This document shows positions 9,050-16,484 of a stretch of DNA of 33,708 bases, piece after piece (the first letter of the stretch is position 1; each line of letters opens with the position of its first letter). The notes below the pieces were generated by a model. It was given only the letters and a program-made list of their open reading frames with translations, was not told the DNA's origin and did no database searches. Source of the stretch: an uncultured Atopobium sp. (lineage in GTDB: Bacteria; Actinomycetota; Coriobacteriia; Coriobacteriales; Atopobiaceae); contig CALHVU010000040.1 in the NCBI GenBank assembly GCA_938036925.1, forward strand, positions 1 to 33,708. The letters run 5' to 3'. Made by a program: the position numbers and the translations under genes.

Positions 9050-9529
9050 CTAGCGAGTAATAGAGGTAATGGTGTACTTCTTCACCTTGCCGTTTGGCGT
9101 GGTGAACTCAACCTCGTCGCCCTTCTTATGACCAATAAGAGCCTCGCCAGCTGGGGACTCGTTAGAGATCTTGTGCTCAAGGGAGTTAGTCTCAGTAGTA
9201 CCAACAATTACATATTTAGTTGTCTTGCCTTTTGCATCAGCAAGCTCGACGGTTGTGCCGATTGCAACAGTGACGTTACGCTTGCTGCCACCTTCGACAA
9301 CCTTTGCGACAGAGAGAATCTGGCGAATCTCGTTGATGCGGGACTCGTTGTGAGACTGCTCTTCTTTTGCAGCGTCATACTCGGAATTCTCAGAAAGGTC
9401 ACCAAAACCACGAGCCTCTTTGATGCGCTCAACAATCTCGTCGTGTTTCTCGCCCTCACGATAAGCCAGCTCATCGACAAGCTTCTGACGGCCTTCTGGG
9501 GTAAGTACAATCTCTTTAGTAGTGTCCAT
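9050..9529 (-). CDS. greA: Transcription elongation factor GreA
   Basis: Enters the RNA polymerase secondary channel and stimulates cleavage of backtracked RNA. The 159 residues match the family. The N-terminal coiled-coil (about 1-75) carries the tip motif GDLSENSEYDAAKE with the acidic residues needed for cleavage; the C-terminal FKBP-like domain (about 80-159) has ISNESPAGEALIGHKKGDEVE. The ribosome site is weak (AGAAAG). It lies 50 bases downstream of tatA and upstream of lysS on the same strand; greA-lysS pairing is common in Gram-positives. Confidence 0.97.
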   Translation of the reverse strand: MDTTKEIVLTPEGRQKLVDELAYREGEKHDEIVERIKEARGFGDLSENSEYDAAKEEQSHNESRINEIRQILSVAKVVEGGSKRNVTVAIGTTVELADAKGKTTKYVIVGTTETNSLEHKISNESPAGEALIGHKKGDEVEFTTPNGKVKKYTITSITR

Positions 9530-9579
9530 CGTGTTCTTTCTGTTGATGGGTCAAGTAGGTCTATACGTGTGAGATGGGG

Positions 9580-9789
9580 TTACTCAGCCTTTTTGGACTC
9601 TTCGTCCTCAACGAGCTCAGCCTCTGGCTCCTTGGCTTCTTCCTTGGTCTCAGACTCCATGCCCTCACGAACGCTCTTGACGGTCTCGCCGACAGCCTTG
9701 CCGAGCTTTGGAAGGTTCTTAGGTCCAAAGATGACCATAACAACGACAACAATAATCAGAAGCTCAGGAATACCAAGTCCTAAAATCAT
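9580..9789 (-). CDS. tatA: Twin-arginine translocase subunit TatA
   Basis: Pore-forming subunit of the Tat pathway for folded proteins. From ATG 9789 the protein has 69 residues: a single membrane helix (GIPELLIIVVVVMVIFG, about 5-22), the hinge FGPKNLPKLGKAVGE and amphipathic helix, then a very acidic tail rich in Glu, typical of TatA. GGGGG (about 6 bases upstream) fixes the start; an in-frame upstream extension to 9876 has no support. tatC is not in the window. A likely client is the Tat lipoprotein at 27174-29171. Confidence 0.94.
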   Translation of the reverse strand: MILGLGIPELLIIVVVVMVIFGPKNLPKLGKAVGETVKSVREGMESETKEEAKEPEAELVEDEESKKAE

Positions 9790-9847
9790 ATAAACCCCCA
9801 GAAAATCTTTTCCTGTAAAAGCGTTCAGAAAAAACGCCGTATCGGCT

Positions 9848-9876
9848 AGTATAACCGAGGGAAACCTTACTAACAA
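9848..9876 (-). promoter_or_regulatory. Candidate tatA promoter
   Basis: Minus strand: TTGTTA (9876-9871), 17-base spacer, TATACT (9853-9848). It would give a leader of about 50 bases to tatA. The same sequence read on the plus strand holds TAGTATAAC (9847-9855), a possible extended -10 for the divergent gene at 9886, so the two promoters may overlap. Confidence 0.5.
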
Positions 9877-9885
9877 GGAATTAAC

Positions 9886-10716
9886 ATGGTCTTACATGAT
9901 TTTTGGACATTTTTTATCTGGTCGACCGTAGCGGGTCTTGCCGTTATTGGCATTTACCAGCTATTTCTGTTAATTCTACGCGCTCGAGGCGTTTTTGTGA
10001 CGCGTACCAAATTTGGCCTCACGATGATCTTTGACTCCGAGGACGCCGACGGTACGCCCATTAGGCTGCTCAACGTTAATGGCACCTTCCAGTCTGTGAG
10101 CTACATTGCACCTGAGCTGCGCTTTGAGCTCTGCGTTCACTATCACCGCATGATGGCGAAGGTCATCCAGCAGGTGGCCCCGCAGGGTCGCGTTGTGATT
10201 CTGGGCGGAGGAGGTTTCTCGCTGCCAAAGTACCTGGCTACACACATGAGCGGCAGCGTTATTGACGCGATTGAGATTGATCCGAAGATTGTCTCGCTTG
10301 CGCGCGAACATTTCTTTTTAGACGAGGCTCTAGCTGCGGCTTCAAGTGAGCTGCGAGTCATCGAAGATGATGCGTGGAAGGTGTTGCAAGACGCAGAAGC
10401 CGGCAGCATTGACGTGCTAGTAAACGAAGTGTTTGCTGGTCGGAAGTCGCTTGGACCCCTGGGAACAGCGGCTGGCGCGCAAGTGGTTAAAGAAAAACTT
10501 GCAGATGGCGGTGTATATCTGGCTGATGTTCGCTGTCCGCTCGAAGGACGTGGGTCTACGCTACTTTCGCAGGTTGCAGGCGTGTTTGCGCAGGAGTTTG
10601 CGCACGTCGCGTATGTGCCCGAGTGGCCCGATACTCCTAAAACACCAGGTAACAACCTCTTAATTGCAACCGACGCGGATATCGCACTTCCCAAAGGTGC
10701 TGTTGTAGTGAAATAA
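9886..10716 (+). CDS. Membrane-anchored SAM-dependent methyltransferase-fold protein (spermidine synthase-like)
   Basis: 276 residues. One hydrophobic segment (about 9-31) anchors the protein. The rest has the spermidine synthase/Rossmann fold: motif I VVILGGGGFSLPKYL (about 103-117) and IEIDP (129-133) for SAM or decarboxylated SAM. Where active polyamine synthases show an Asp-rich catalytic loop, this protein has VLVNEVFAGRK, so aminopropyl transfer is doubtful and the substrate is unknown. AAGGAA precedes the ATG. It is divergent from tatA across 96 bases and is followed by 630 bases without a gene. Family membership is firm; function is not. Confidence 0.8.
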   Translation: MVLHDFWTFFIWSTVAGLAVIGIYQLFLLILRARGVFVTRTKFGLTMIFDSEDADGTPIRLLNVNGTFQSVSYIAPELRFELCVHYHRMMAKVIQQVAPQGRVVILGGGGFSLPKYLATHMSGSVIDAIEIDPKIVSLAREHFFLDEALAAASSELRVIEDDAWKVLQDAEAGSIDVLVNEVFAGRKSLGPLGTAAGAQVVKEKLADGGVYLADVRCPLEGRGSTLLSQVAGVFAQEFAHVAYVPEWPDTPKTPGNNLLIATDADIALPKGAVVVK

Positions 10717-10845
10717 CGTCGCTTTGAGGGCTGACCGCTATACAATTGACCGAGCAACATCCAATCACCCAAGAAAATTGCATATTCCATCTTGTTTATG
10801 CGGATTTTTGTATCAAAAATTTGACTCACCAAAATTCGACCCCTC

Positions 10846-11033
10846 TTTTGGGTAAAAAATCCGTTTAGTTGGAGGTCAAATCGCAATCACGAAAATTCCT
10901 AACTTACGTTTGCGCAGGTGGCAAAAAGTGTCCAGATTTTGCTATTTTTATCCGTAACAAAACCGCAGTTAAATGGCTTGCATAAAAACTAGTCGCTACT
11001 GCATATTCCAACTAAACGCATTTTTTACCACTT
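10846..11033 (+). repeat. Terminal-inverted-repeat element, copy A
   Basis: Outer arms at 10850-10873 and 11007-11030 are inverted repeats matching at 22 of 24 positions (core GTAAAAAAT.CGTTTAGTTGGA). They bound exactly 181 bp. Copy B at 21484-21671 is in the opposite orientation, has the same length and aligns without gaps at about 65% by hand. Flanks TTTT and CTT are shared too. There is no ORF inside, so it is MITE-like or a structured RNA/DNA element. Confidence 0.85.
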
Positions 11034-11113
11034 ACATGACAAGCGCTCAGCAAAACCACAGTTGGCATTAATTCTGTCTTACATTTCTCAGTTAAAACGA
11101 TTCTTGCAAAGGG

Positions 11114-11167
11114 ATTTGAAAACACGACTTTGGTATTTGAAAACATCACCTTGTCAGTTTGACCAAA
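11114..11167. repeat. Phased direct repeats upstream of the malolactic operon
   Basis: ATTTGAAAACA occurs at 11114-11124 and 11135-11145, 21 bases apart, with a weaker GTTTGACCAAA at 11157-11167. The two-helical-turn spacing suggests an activator or repressor binding array. Confidence 0.5.
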
Positions 11168-11275
11168 TTTATAAATGCACAGGTGAACATATATGTTTAG
11201 CAAGAAATTTTTTTCAAAAAAAGGGGGATTTCTTCTAATTCTCGTAAATGCGTAACAGAATATGGGTATTGTTAT

Positions 11276-11303
11276 CGCAGATAGAAAACATATTCTATCT
11301 GCG
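11276..11303. promoter_or_regulatory. Perfect 11-bp inverted repeat before the malolactic enzyme gene
   Basis: CGCAGATAGAA (11276-11286), 6-base spacer, TTCTATCTGCG (11293-11303). It lies 43 bases before the ATG and has no T-run, so it is more likely an operator or a leader hairpin than a terminator. Confidence 0.65.
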
Positions 11304-11346
11304 CCAAATACGGCAATTATTAAAGCTGATGCGCTAAGGAGGCATC

Positions 11347-12987
11347 ATGAAGACGGGTTTTGAACTACTGAATGATCCATTTTTGAACAAGGGAACTGCT
11401 TTTACGCAGGAGGAACGCCAGAAGTATGGCCTGGTAGGCCTTCTTCCTCCAAATATTCAGACCATTGAGGAGCAGGCTGAGCAGGCATACGTGCTTTTCC
11501 AGCAATATCCTGACCTCGAGACAAAGCGTCACTATCTCATGAGGCTTTTCTCTGAAAACCGCACGCTGTTCTACAACCTGTTCTCCAAGCATGTTGAAGA
11601 GTTCATGCCTATTGTCTACGACCCAACTATTGCTCCGGATATTGAGCAGTACTCCCAGCGCTATGTCGATCCGCAGTATGCATGCTTCCTGTCAGTCGAT
11701 CGTCCTGAAGACCTTGAAACCTCGCTGAAGAACGCAGCCGCAGGTAGAGACATCGACCTGATTGTCGTCACCGACGCAGAAGCAATCCTGGGCATCGGCG
11801 ACTGGGGCACTAACGGCGTCGAAATTTCCGTTGGCAAGCTCATGGTTTACACCGCTGCAGCTGGCGTTGATCCAAACCGCATCATGCCTATTGTTATTGA
11901 TGCTGGCACCAACCGCCAGGAACTTCTCGATGACCCGCTATACCTGGGCGAACGCCACAAGCGCGTTGATGAAGATCGCTATAACGCATTCATTGACAAC
12001 TTTGTAACCACCGTCGAGAGGCTCTTCCCTAACCTCTACCTGCACTTCGAGGACTTCGGCCGCTCGCACGCTGCAGCAATCCTGGACCGCTACAAGAACA
12101 CCTACCCTGTCTTCAACGACGACGTCGAGGGCACTGGTATTGTTACCCTTGCAGGCATCCTCGGTGGCCTCAATATTTCTGGCGAGAAGCTCGTCGACCA
12201 GGTATATCTCTGCTTTGGCGCAGGAACTGCTGGTTGCGGCATCGCTGATCGTGTGCTGCAGGAATTTGTGGACCAGGGAATGGATCGCGAAGAGGCTCGA
12301 AAGCGCTTCTACCTGGTAGATCGTCAGGGCTTGCTCTTCGACGATATGGACAACCTCACTCCACAGCAGAAGCCATTTGCTCGCAAGCGTTCTGAGTTCG
12401 CAAACGCTGATGAGCTCACCAACCTCGCAGCCGTTGTAAAGACGGTCCACCCAACAATCATGGTTGGCACCTCTACCGTTCACGGCGCCTTCACCGAGGA
12501 GATCATTCGTGAGATGGCAGCTCATTGCGAACGCCCCATGGTCTTCCCTCTGTCCAACCCAACTAAACTTGCGGAGGCAACCGCCCAAGACCTGCTGACC
12601 TGGACAGACGGTCGCGCACTTGTAGCCTGCGGAGTCCCCTCAGACGACGTCGAGCTCAACGGTATAACTTACCAAATTGGCCAGGCAAACAACGCTCTGA
12701 TCTACCCAGGCCTTGGACTTGGTACACTTGCATCAAAGGCTCGCCTGCTCACAGACCAGATGATTTCGCTTGCAGCTCACTCACTTGGTGGAATCGTCGA
12801 CACCACAAAGCCTGGTGCGGCAATTCTTCCTCCAGTCTCCAAGATTACCGAGTTCTCCGAGCGTATTGCTGTTGGCGTTGCAGGGGAGGCAATTAGGCAG
12901 GGTCTGAACCGCGAGCCAATTGCCGATGCAAAAGAGGCAGTTGACGCCCTTAAGTGGTTCCCTGTCTACAAGGAGTTAGAGGCATAG
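11347..12987 (+). CDS. mleA: Malolactic enzyme (malic enzyme family, NAD-dependent)
   Basis: Expected to convert L-malate to L-lactate and CO2, using NAD+ and Mn2+. The 546 residues resemble malolactic enzymes of lactic acid bacteria from the N-terminus on (LLNDPFLNKGTAFT, LFSENRTLFY, FMPIVYDPTIA, LVVTDAE-like VVTDAEAILGIGDWG). The malic domain keeps FEDFGRSHA and FNDDVEGTG. The NAD-binding loop is FGAGTAGCGIAD (about 289-300), followed by FYLVDRQGLL. AAGGAGG gives a strong start. The malate permease begins one base after its stop. Malolactic and oxidative malic enzymes are close relatives, so pyruvate as product cannot be excluded; the permease next door favours the malolactic role. Confidence 0.85.
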   Translation: MKTGFELLNDPFLNKGTAFTQEERQKYGLVGLLPPNIQTIEEQAEQAYVLFQQYPDLETKRHYLMRLFSENRTLFYNLFSKHVEEFMPIVYDPTIAPDIEQYSQRYVDPQYACFLSVDRPEDLETSLKNAAAGRDIDLIVVTDAEAILGIGDWGTNGVEISVGKLMVYTAAAGVDPNRIMPIVIDAGTNRQELLDDPLYLGERHKRVDEDRYNAFIDNFVTTVERLFPNLYLHFEDFGRSHAAAILDRYKNTYPVFNDDVEGTGIVTLAGILGGLNISGEKLVDQVYLCFGAGTAGCGIADRVLQEFVDQGMDREEARKRFYLVDRQGLLFDDMDNLTPQQKPFARKRSEFANADELTNLAAVVKTVHPTIMVGTSTVHGAFTEEIIREMAAHCERPMVFPLSNPTKLAEATAQDLLTWTDGRALVACGVPSDDVELNGITYQIGQANNALIYPGLGLGTLASKARLLTDQMISLAAHSLGGIVDTTKPGAAILPPVSKITEFSERIAVGVAGEAIRQGLNREPIADAKEAVDALKWFPVYKELEA

Positions 12988-12988
12988 C

Positions 12989-13963
12989 ATGTCTGTCTTT
13001 TTGACATCGCTACAAAATGTATTGCCCATCATTTTGATCATTGTACTGGGTTATGTACTGAGGAAGATTAACTGGCTCAACGAGACATTCGCTGGTCAAG
13101 CATCTAAGCTCATCATGAATGTGGCGCTTCCTTCCTCTATTTTTGTAGCGGTACTAAAAAACTTATCTCTCAATCAGCTGCTCCAGCTTGGTCCCTCGGT
13201 GCTTATTGCAGCGATTAGCTTTGCTTTGTCTTATGTCGTAGGATTTTTGGTTATCAACGTTTTCCGCGTCCAACCAGGTCGCCGAGGATTGATGCTCAAT
13301 ACCTTTGCAAATGCCAACACCATCTTCATTGGTATGCCGCTTAATCTTGCACTTTTTGGCGAGCATGCCGTACCGTACTTCTTGGTGTACTACATCATGA
13401 ACACTATTTCTACCTGGGCAATTGGAATCTTCTTCATTTACGGCGATCCAATGCCAACAGAAAATGATGGCGAGAAAAACAACGCAGCTGAGCACAAATT
13501 CAATATCAGCAAGTTGTTACCACCACCATTGCTTGGTTTCTTAGTAGCCCTCGTTTTTCTCGTGTTCAACATCCCTGTTCCAGCAGTTGTAAACACTGGT
13601 CTTACGTATTTAGGCAACCTAGTAACGCCACTTTCTCTGATTTATATTGGCATTATTTTGCAGGAGACGGGACTCTCGAGCATTCGAATTGACCGCGACA
13701 CGGCAGTTGCACTTATTGGTAAATTTGTTATTGCCCCGCTTATTATGGTTGGCGTAATCATGGCGTTTACCGGCGTGTTTGGTACACAGAACGTACTTGA
13801 AACTAGAACGTTTATCGTCCAGGCCGCAGTTCCAGCGCTAACCGTTCTGCCAATTCTGGCAAACGAGGGTAAGGCTGACGTCAAATTTGCAACTAACGTT
13901 GTTGCAACTTCAACGGTGCTCTTTGCGATTGTCATTCCTATCGTAATGACCATCATTGGCTAA
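12989..13963 (+). CDS. mleP: Malate permease, auxin efflux carrier (AEC) family
   Basis: 324-residue integral membrane protein with about ten hydrophobic segments in the two-halves AEC pattern (N-terminal IILIIVLGYVLRKINWLNE; middle ANANTIFIGMPLNLALFG; C-terminal half with ILANEGKADVKFATN). In lactic acid bacteria the AEC protein beside the malolactic enzyme takes up malate, or exchanges it for lactate, and so helps build proton-motive force. The 1-base gap to mleA and the terminator at 14000-14032 define a two-gene operon. Other organic acids are possible substrates. Confidence 0.85.
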   Translation: MSVFLTSLQNVLPIILIIVLGYVLRKINWLNETFAGQASKLIMNVALPSSIFVAVLKNLSLNQLLQLGPSVLIAAISFALSYVVGFLVINVFRVQPGRRGLMLNTFANANTIFIGMPLNLALFGEHAVPYFLVYYIMNTISTWAIGIFFIYGDPMPTENDGEKNNAAEHKFNISKLLPPPLLGFLVALVFLVFNIPVPAVVNTGLTYLGNLVTPLSLIYIGIILQETGLSSIRIDRDTAVALIGKFVIAPLIMVGVIMAFTGVFGTQNVLETRTFIVQAAVPALTVLPILANEGKADVKFATNVVATSTVLFAIVIPIVMTIIG

Positions 13964-13999
13964 TTTACGATAACAACCAGCACCCCTACGCACAACAAA

Positions 14000-14032
14000 G
14001 CCTCTTCTCAACGGCGAGAAGAGGCTTTTTTC
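14000..14032 (+). terminator. Terminator of the malolactic operon, probably bidirectional
   Basis: 10-bp stem GCCTCTTCTC/GAGAAGAGGC with a 6-base loop, followed by TTTTTT (14026-14031). It lies between converging genes; the opposite strand has a weaker T-run. Confidence 0.93.
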
Positions 14033-14054
14033 TTGTGAGTTTTGATTAACCGCT

Positions 14055-15041
14055 CTAGTCCAGCAGCACACCTTCGACCGCGGGGGCGGAGCCGTCGAGG
14101 ACGTTGCACTTTTGGATCTGGTGGACAAACCAAGTGCGGAATGCCTTTTGGTCAACGCCAACGCATACAGTTGCGTTGGGTTTCTCGCCAAGGTATCCGG
14201 CCAGGTCAACGACGGTGCAGCCAGCGGTTAAGCCTCCAGCGCACTCAACGTCCACAAACACGTCTTTGGTCTCGAACATCTGAGGTGCCAGCAGGTAGGC
14301 CACGGCCGTTGGGTCGTACATGCTGAAGCCCTCCTCCTGGTAGTGAACGCGGTAGTTGAGCAGCAGCTTGACCAGCATGTCGCCGCTCTTGCCGGAGTTC
14401 TGAATGTTCTCGATGTCCTCGGGCATGACGCGAGCAGCGTCGCCCACCTCAAGGCCAACCATGGCCACGTGAACGCCGGATGCGAAGACAATTTTTGCTG
14501 CCTCGGGGTCAACGCCCACGTTAAATTCGGACATGACACCAAGGTTTCCACGGGTCAGCGCACCGCCCATCATAACAATGCGCTCGATATGCTCTTTGAC
14601 CTGTGGATATGCTTTCAGCAACAGTGCGATGTTAGTCAGAGGACCAAGCGTCACCAGCGTGGTTTTCTCGCCAGCCGAAGCACCCTCCATGATGACACGA
14701 TGCTGTGCTTCAAGTGCGGTTTCTTCGAGCAGACAGTCTGGCTGAATGCCGTCAAATTCGTAGCCCCTCATGCCCGAAGCGCCGTGGACGTCACTTGCGT
14801 CCATCGGTTTTCTGAGCAGAGGCTCGGCAGCACCACGCGCAACAGGCACATGCTGATTCCAGAATTTGAGCAGTTTGAGAGTGTTGTTGGTGACGTTCTT
14901 GATGCCAACATTTCCGCTGACGGTAGTGATAAGCTTGATATCCAGCGCCTTTGCGGCCAGGGCAAATCCCAGTGCAATGGCGTCGTCAATGCCGGGATCC
15001 GTGTCAATAATGACGCGTGTCTTAGTTGAAAGCGTTGTCAT
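14055..15041 (-). CDS. Inosine-uridine preferring nucleoside hydrolase family protein (ribonucleoside hydrolase)
   Basis: Splits ribonucleosides into base and ribose, cytosolic and Ca2+-dependent in the family. From ATG 15041 it has 328 residues. The N-terminal Asp cluster VIIDTDPGIDDAIAL binds calcium; TLGPLTNIALLL, MMGGAL and SEFNVGVDPEAA are in family order. AGGAG seven bases before ATG 15041 sets the start; an in-frame extension to 15170 runs through a repeat array and is not credible. The upstream ribokinase would phosphorylate the released ribose. Whether it is RihA-, B- or C-type cannot be judged from sequence alone. Confidence 0.92.
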   Translation of the reverse strand: MTTLSTKTRVIIDTDPGIDDAIALGFALAAKALDIKLITTVSGNVGIKNVTNNTLKLLKFWNQHVPVARGAAEPLLRKPMDASDVHGASGMRGYEFDGIQPDCLLEETALEAQHRVIMEGASAGEKTTLVTLGPLTNIALLLKAYPQVKEHIERIVMMGGALTRGNLGVMSEFNVGVDPEAAKIVFASGVHVAMVGLEVGDAARVMPEDIENIQNSGKSGDMLVKLLLNYRVHYQEEGFSMYDPTAVAYLLAPQMFETKDVFVDVECAGGLTAGCTVVDLAGYLGEKPNATVCVGVDQKAFRTWFVHQIQKCNVLDGSAPAVEGVLLD

Positions 15042-15056
15042 AAGTCTCCTTTGTGC

Positions 15057-15153
15057 GTTTGAACTGTGTTTGAACTGCATGTACGTTACGTTTGAACTGT
15101 ATGTAGACTGCGTTTGGACTTGGTTGGAGCCGTTTGAACCGCGTGTAAGCTGC
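15057..15153. repeat. Degenerate 22-bp tandem repeats upstream of the nucleoside hydrolase
   Basis: GTTTGAACTG or a close variant starts at 15057, 15068, 15090, 15112 (GTTTGGACT) and 15132 (GTTTGAACC): spacings 11, 22, 22 and 20. The 22-bp units from 15068 share the pattern GTTTGAACTG(C/T).TGTA. The array lies 16-112 bases upstream of the start codon. Confidence 0.8.
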
Positions 15154-15186
15154 AAATTATGGAGCAACAATCACTGCAATTTTAGC

Positions 15187-16107
15187 CTAAAACTCAATTA
15201 CCTGCTGATACGTTGGAATTGATTGCTGGGCACCAACCTTAGTGGTGGCAAGCGCCGCAGCCTTTGCAGCCACATCAAGCGCCTGCTTGATATCGTGCCC
15301 CTCAAGCTGCCCCGATGCCTGGAACGCAGCAAGCGTACCCATAAACGTATCGCCCGCACAGGTGGTGTCCACGGTGTCCACGCGGTAACATTCCTGCTGG
15401 TACACGCCGTGCGAGTCGGCAGCAATGGAACCTTTGGAACCCAGCGTCAACACCGCAGTAGCCACGCCACTTGCAAGCACCTTCTGCACCGCAGCCTCGG
15501 GATCTGCCAGCGGGCTGATCTTGCCCTCGCCAAACAAGTCTGCAAACTCAATCTCGTTCAGGCAAAGCACGTCCACGCTGGCGAGAAGACCGGTGGTCAT
15601 GGTAGCCGATGGCGACGGGTTCACCATCGTATAGAGTCCCAGCTCATGTGCATATCTGATGAGCTCAAACGTGGTCGACAACTCGCACTCAAACTGCGTC
15701 AAGAACACGTCACCTGGCTCCGCAATGCGATCAAGCACCGTTTTTACGTCGTCGGCTGTGCGCACGTGATTAGCTCCGTGGTCCAAAATGATACGGTTAT
15801 CGCCGCCAACGCGCACGATCACAGCAACACCTGTGGAGACTCCAGACAGCTCATCTACCTGCTCTGCATTGACTCCGTAGCCAATAAGCGACTGCTTGAG
15901 ATCTTGTCCAAACGAGTCAGCACCAACCGCGCCAATCATGTGAACGTCCGCGCCCATTCGAGCTGCAGCAACAGCCTGATTAGCGCCCTTTCCACCTGGG
16001 CTGGTAACAAGGTTTTTGCCACCAATAGTCTCGCCTTGCTGTGGCATTTTATCTGCCTCGATGGATATATCCATGTTCAGGCTTCCAAATACGATCACTT
16101 TGCCCAT
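15187..16107 (-). CDS. rbsK: Ribokinase (PfkB family)
   Basis: Phosphorylates ribose to ribose 5-phosphate. From ATG 16107 it has 306 residues. N-terminal VFGSLNMDISI, PfkB signature 1 GGKGANQAVAAARMGA, and signature 2 DTTCAGDTFMGTLAA with the catalytic Asp in AGD are present; the anion-hole region is intact. AAGGGA lies before ATG 16107, which is preferred over a longer in-frame start at 16155. It lies 145 bases upstream of the nucleoside hydrolase on the same strand, which fits nucleoside salvage rather than a ribose ABC operon; no rbs transporter is present. Confidence 0.94.
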   Translation of the reverse strand: MGKVIVFGSLNMDISIEADKMPQQGETIGGKNLVTSPGGKGANQAVAAARMGADVHMIGAVGADSFGQDLKQSLIGYGVNAEQVDELSGVSTGVAVIVRVGGDNRIILDHGANHVRTADDVKTVLDRIAEPGDVFLTQFECELSTTFELIRYAHELGLYTMVNPSPSATMTTGLLASVDVLCLNEIEFADLFGEGKISPLADPEAAVQKVLASGVATAVLTLGSKGSIAADSHGVYQQECYRVDTVDTTCAGDTFMGTLAAFQASGQLEGHDIKQALDVAAKAAALATTKVGAQQSIPTYQQVIEF

Positions 16108-16367
16108 GTGAGGTCCCTTCCTTGCAAGAGTGCAGCGCTCGAATTTGCCGGTCAATAGTTCGGTTCGGCACTCACCGCGATGTAAAACGCACTTCTCGAC
16201 GTTGCAGCCCGATGTTCTTCTCGACAGTGTGTATTAAATAAATGTCCTGTTTATAAGGTATATAGTAAATACTTGACCAATCTCGTCAACCCAACTACTC
16301 TTAGAATGCTTGAGTGGACGGAAGTTCATTTTTTAAGTGACGTTGCTCTTGCAAAACACCTAATTTT

Positions 16368-16478
16368 AAGGAGGTGCTTTATATGCCTGGTCAAAGTAGT
16401 GGCTTACGTATGACAGCCGACGATGATCCTGTTCATGTGCGTATGGGATATAAAGAAACCTCCCATAAAAAGTTTTAG
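16368..16478 (+). CDS. Small ORF (31 codons) with perfect Shine-Dalgarno upstream of the P-type ATPase
   Basis: AAGGAGGTG (16368-16376) is a full match to the anti-Shine-Dalgarno, six bases before ATG 16383. The 31-residue product begins MPGQSSGLRMTADDDPVHVR and ends ETSHKKF, stop TAG at 16476-16478. It is hydrophilic with an acidic DDD and a basic C-terminus; there is no membrane segment, so it is unlike the MgtS/MgtR type of small protein. I do not recognise a family. It could be a leader peptide that senses Mg2+ or amino acid supply, or a small protein in its own right. TTGACC (16273-16278), 17 bases, TACTCT is a weak promoter candidate. The coordinates here include the ribosome site; the coding part is 16383-16478. 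Confidence 0.6.
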   Translation, partial: KEVLYMPGQSSGLRMTADDDPVHVRMGYKETSHKKF

Positions 16479-16484
16479 ATTTGA

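Larger units (their letters stand above)
10717..11346. other. 630-bp intergenic region with inverted-repeat element and operator-like repeats
   Basis: AT-rich, with no credible gene. Contents from left to right: no clear terminator after the methyltransferase; the 188-bp repeat element (10846-11033); two or three phased copies of ATTTGAAAACA (11114-11167); an A/T tract around 11205-11225; a perfect 11-bp inverted repeat (11276-11303); and the AAGGAGG ribosome site of the malolactic enzyme gene. Confidence 0.75.

Noticed and set aside
10143..10886. 247-codon minus-strand frame overlapping the methyltransferase gene and the inverted-repeat element
   Set aside because: Low-complexity product, overlaps a well-supported gene, no ribosome site.
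10846..11033. A full insertion sequence with transposase
   Set aside because: The unit is under 190 bp and has no ORF; no transposase is found anywhere in the window.
15223..16158. 311-codon plus-strand frame opposite rbsK
   Set aside because: Antisense of the ribokinase gene; no recognisable domain.
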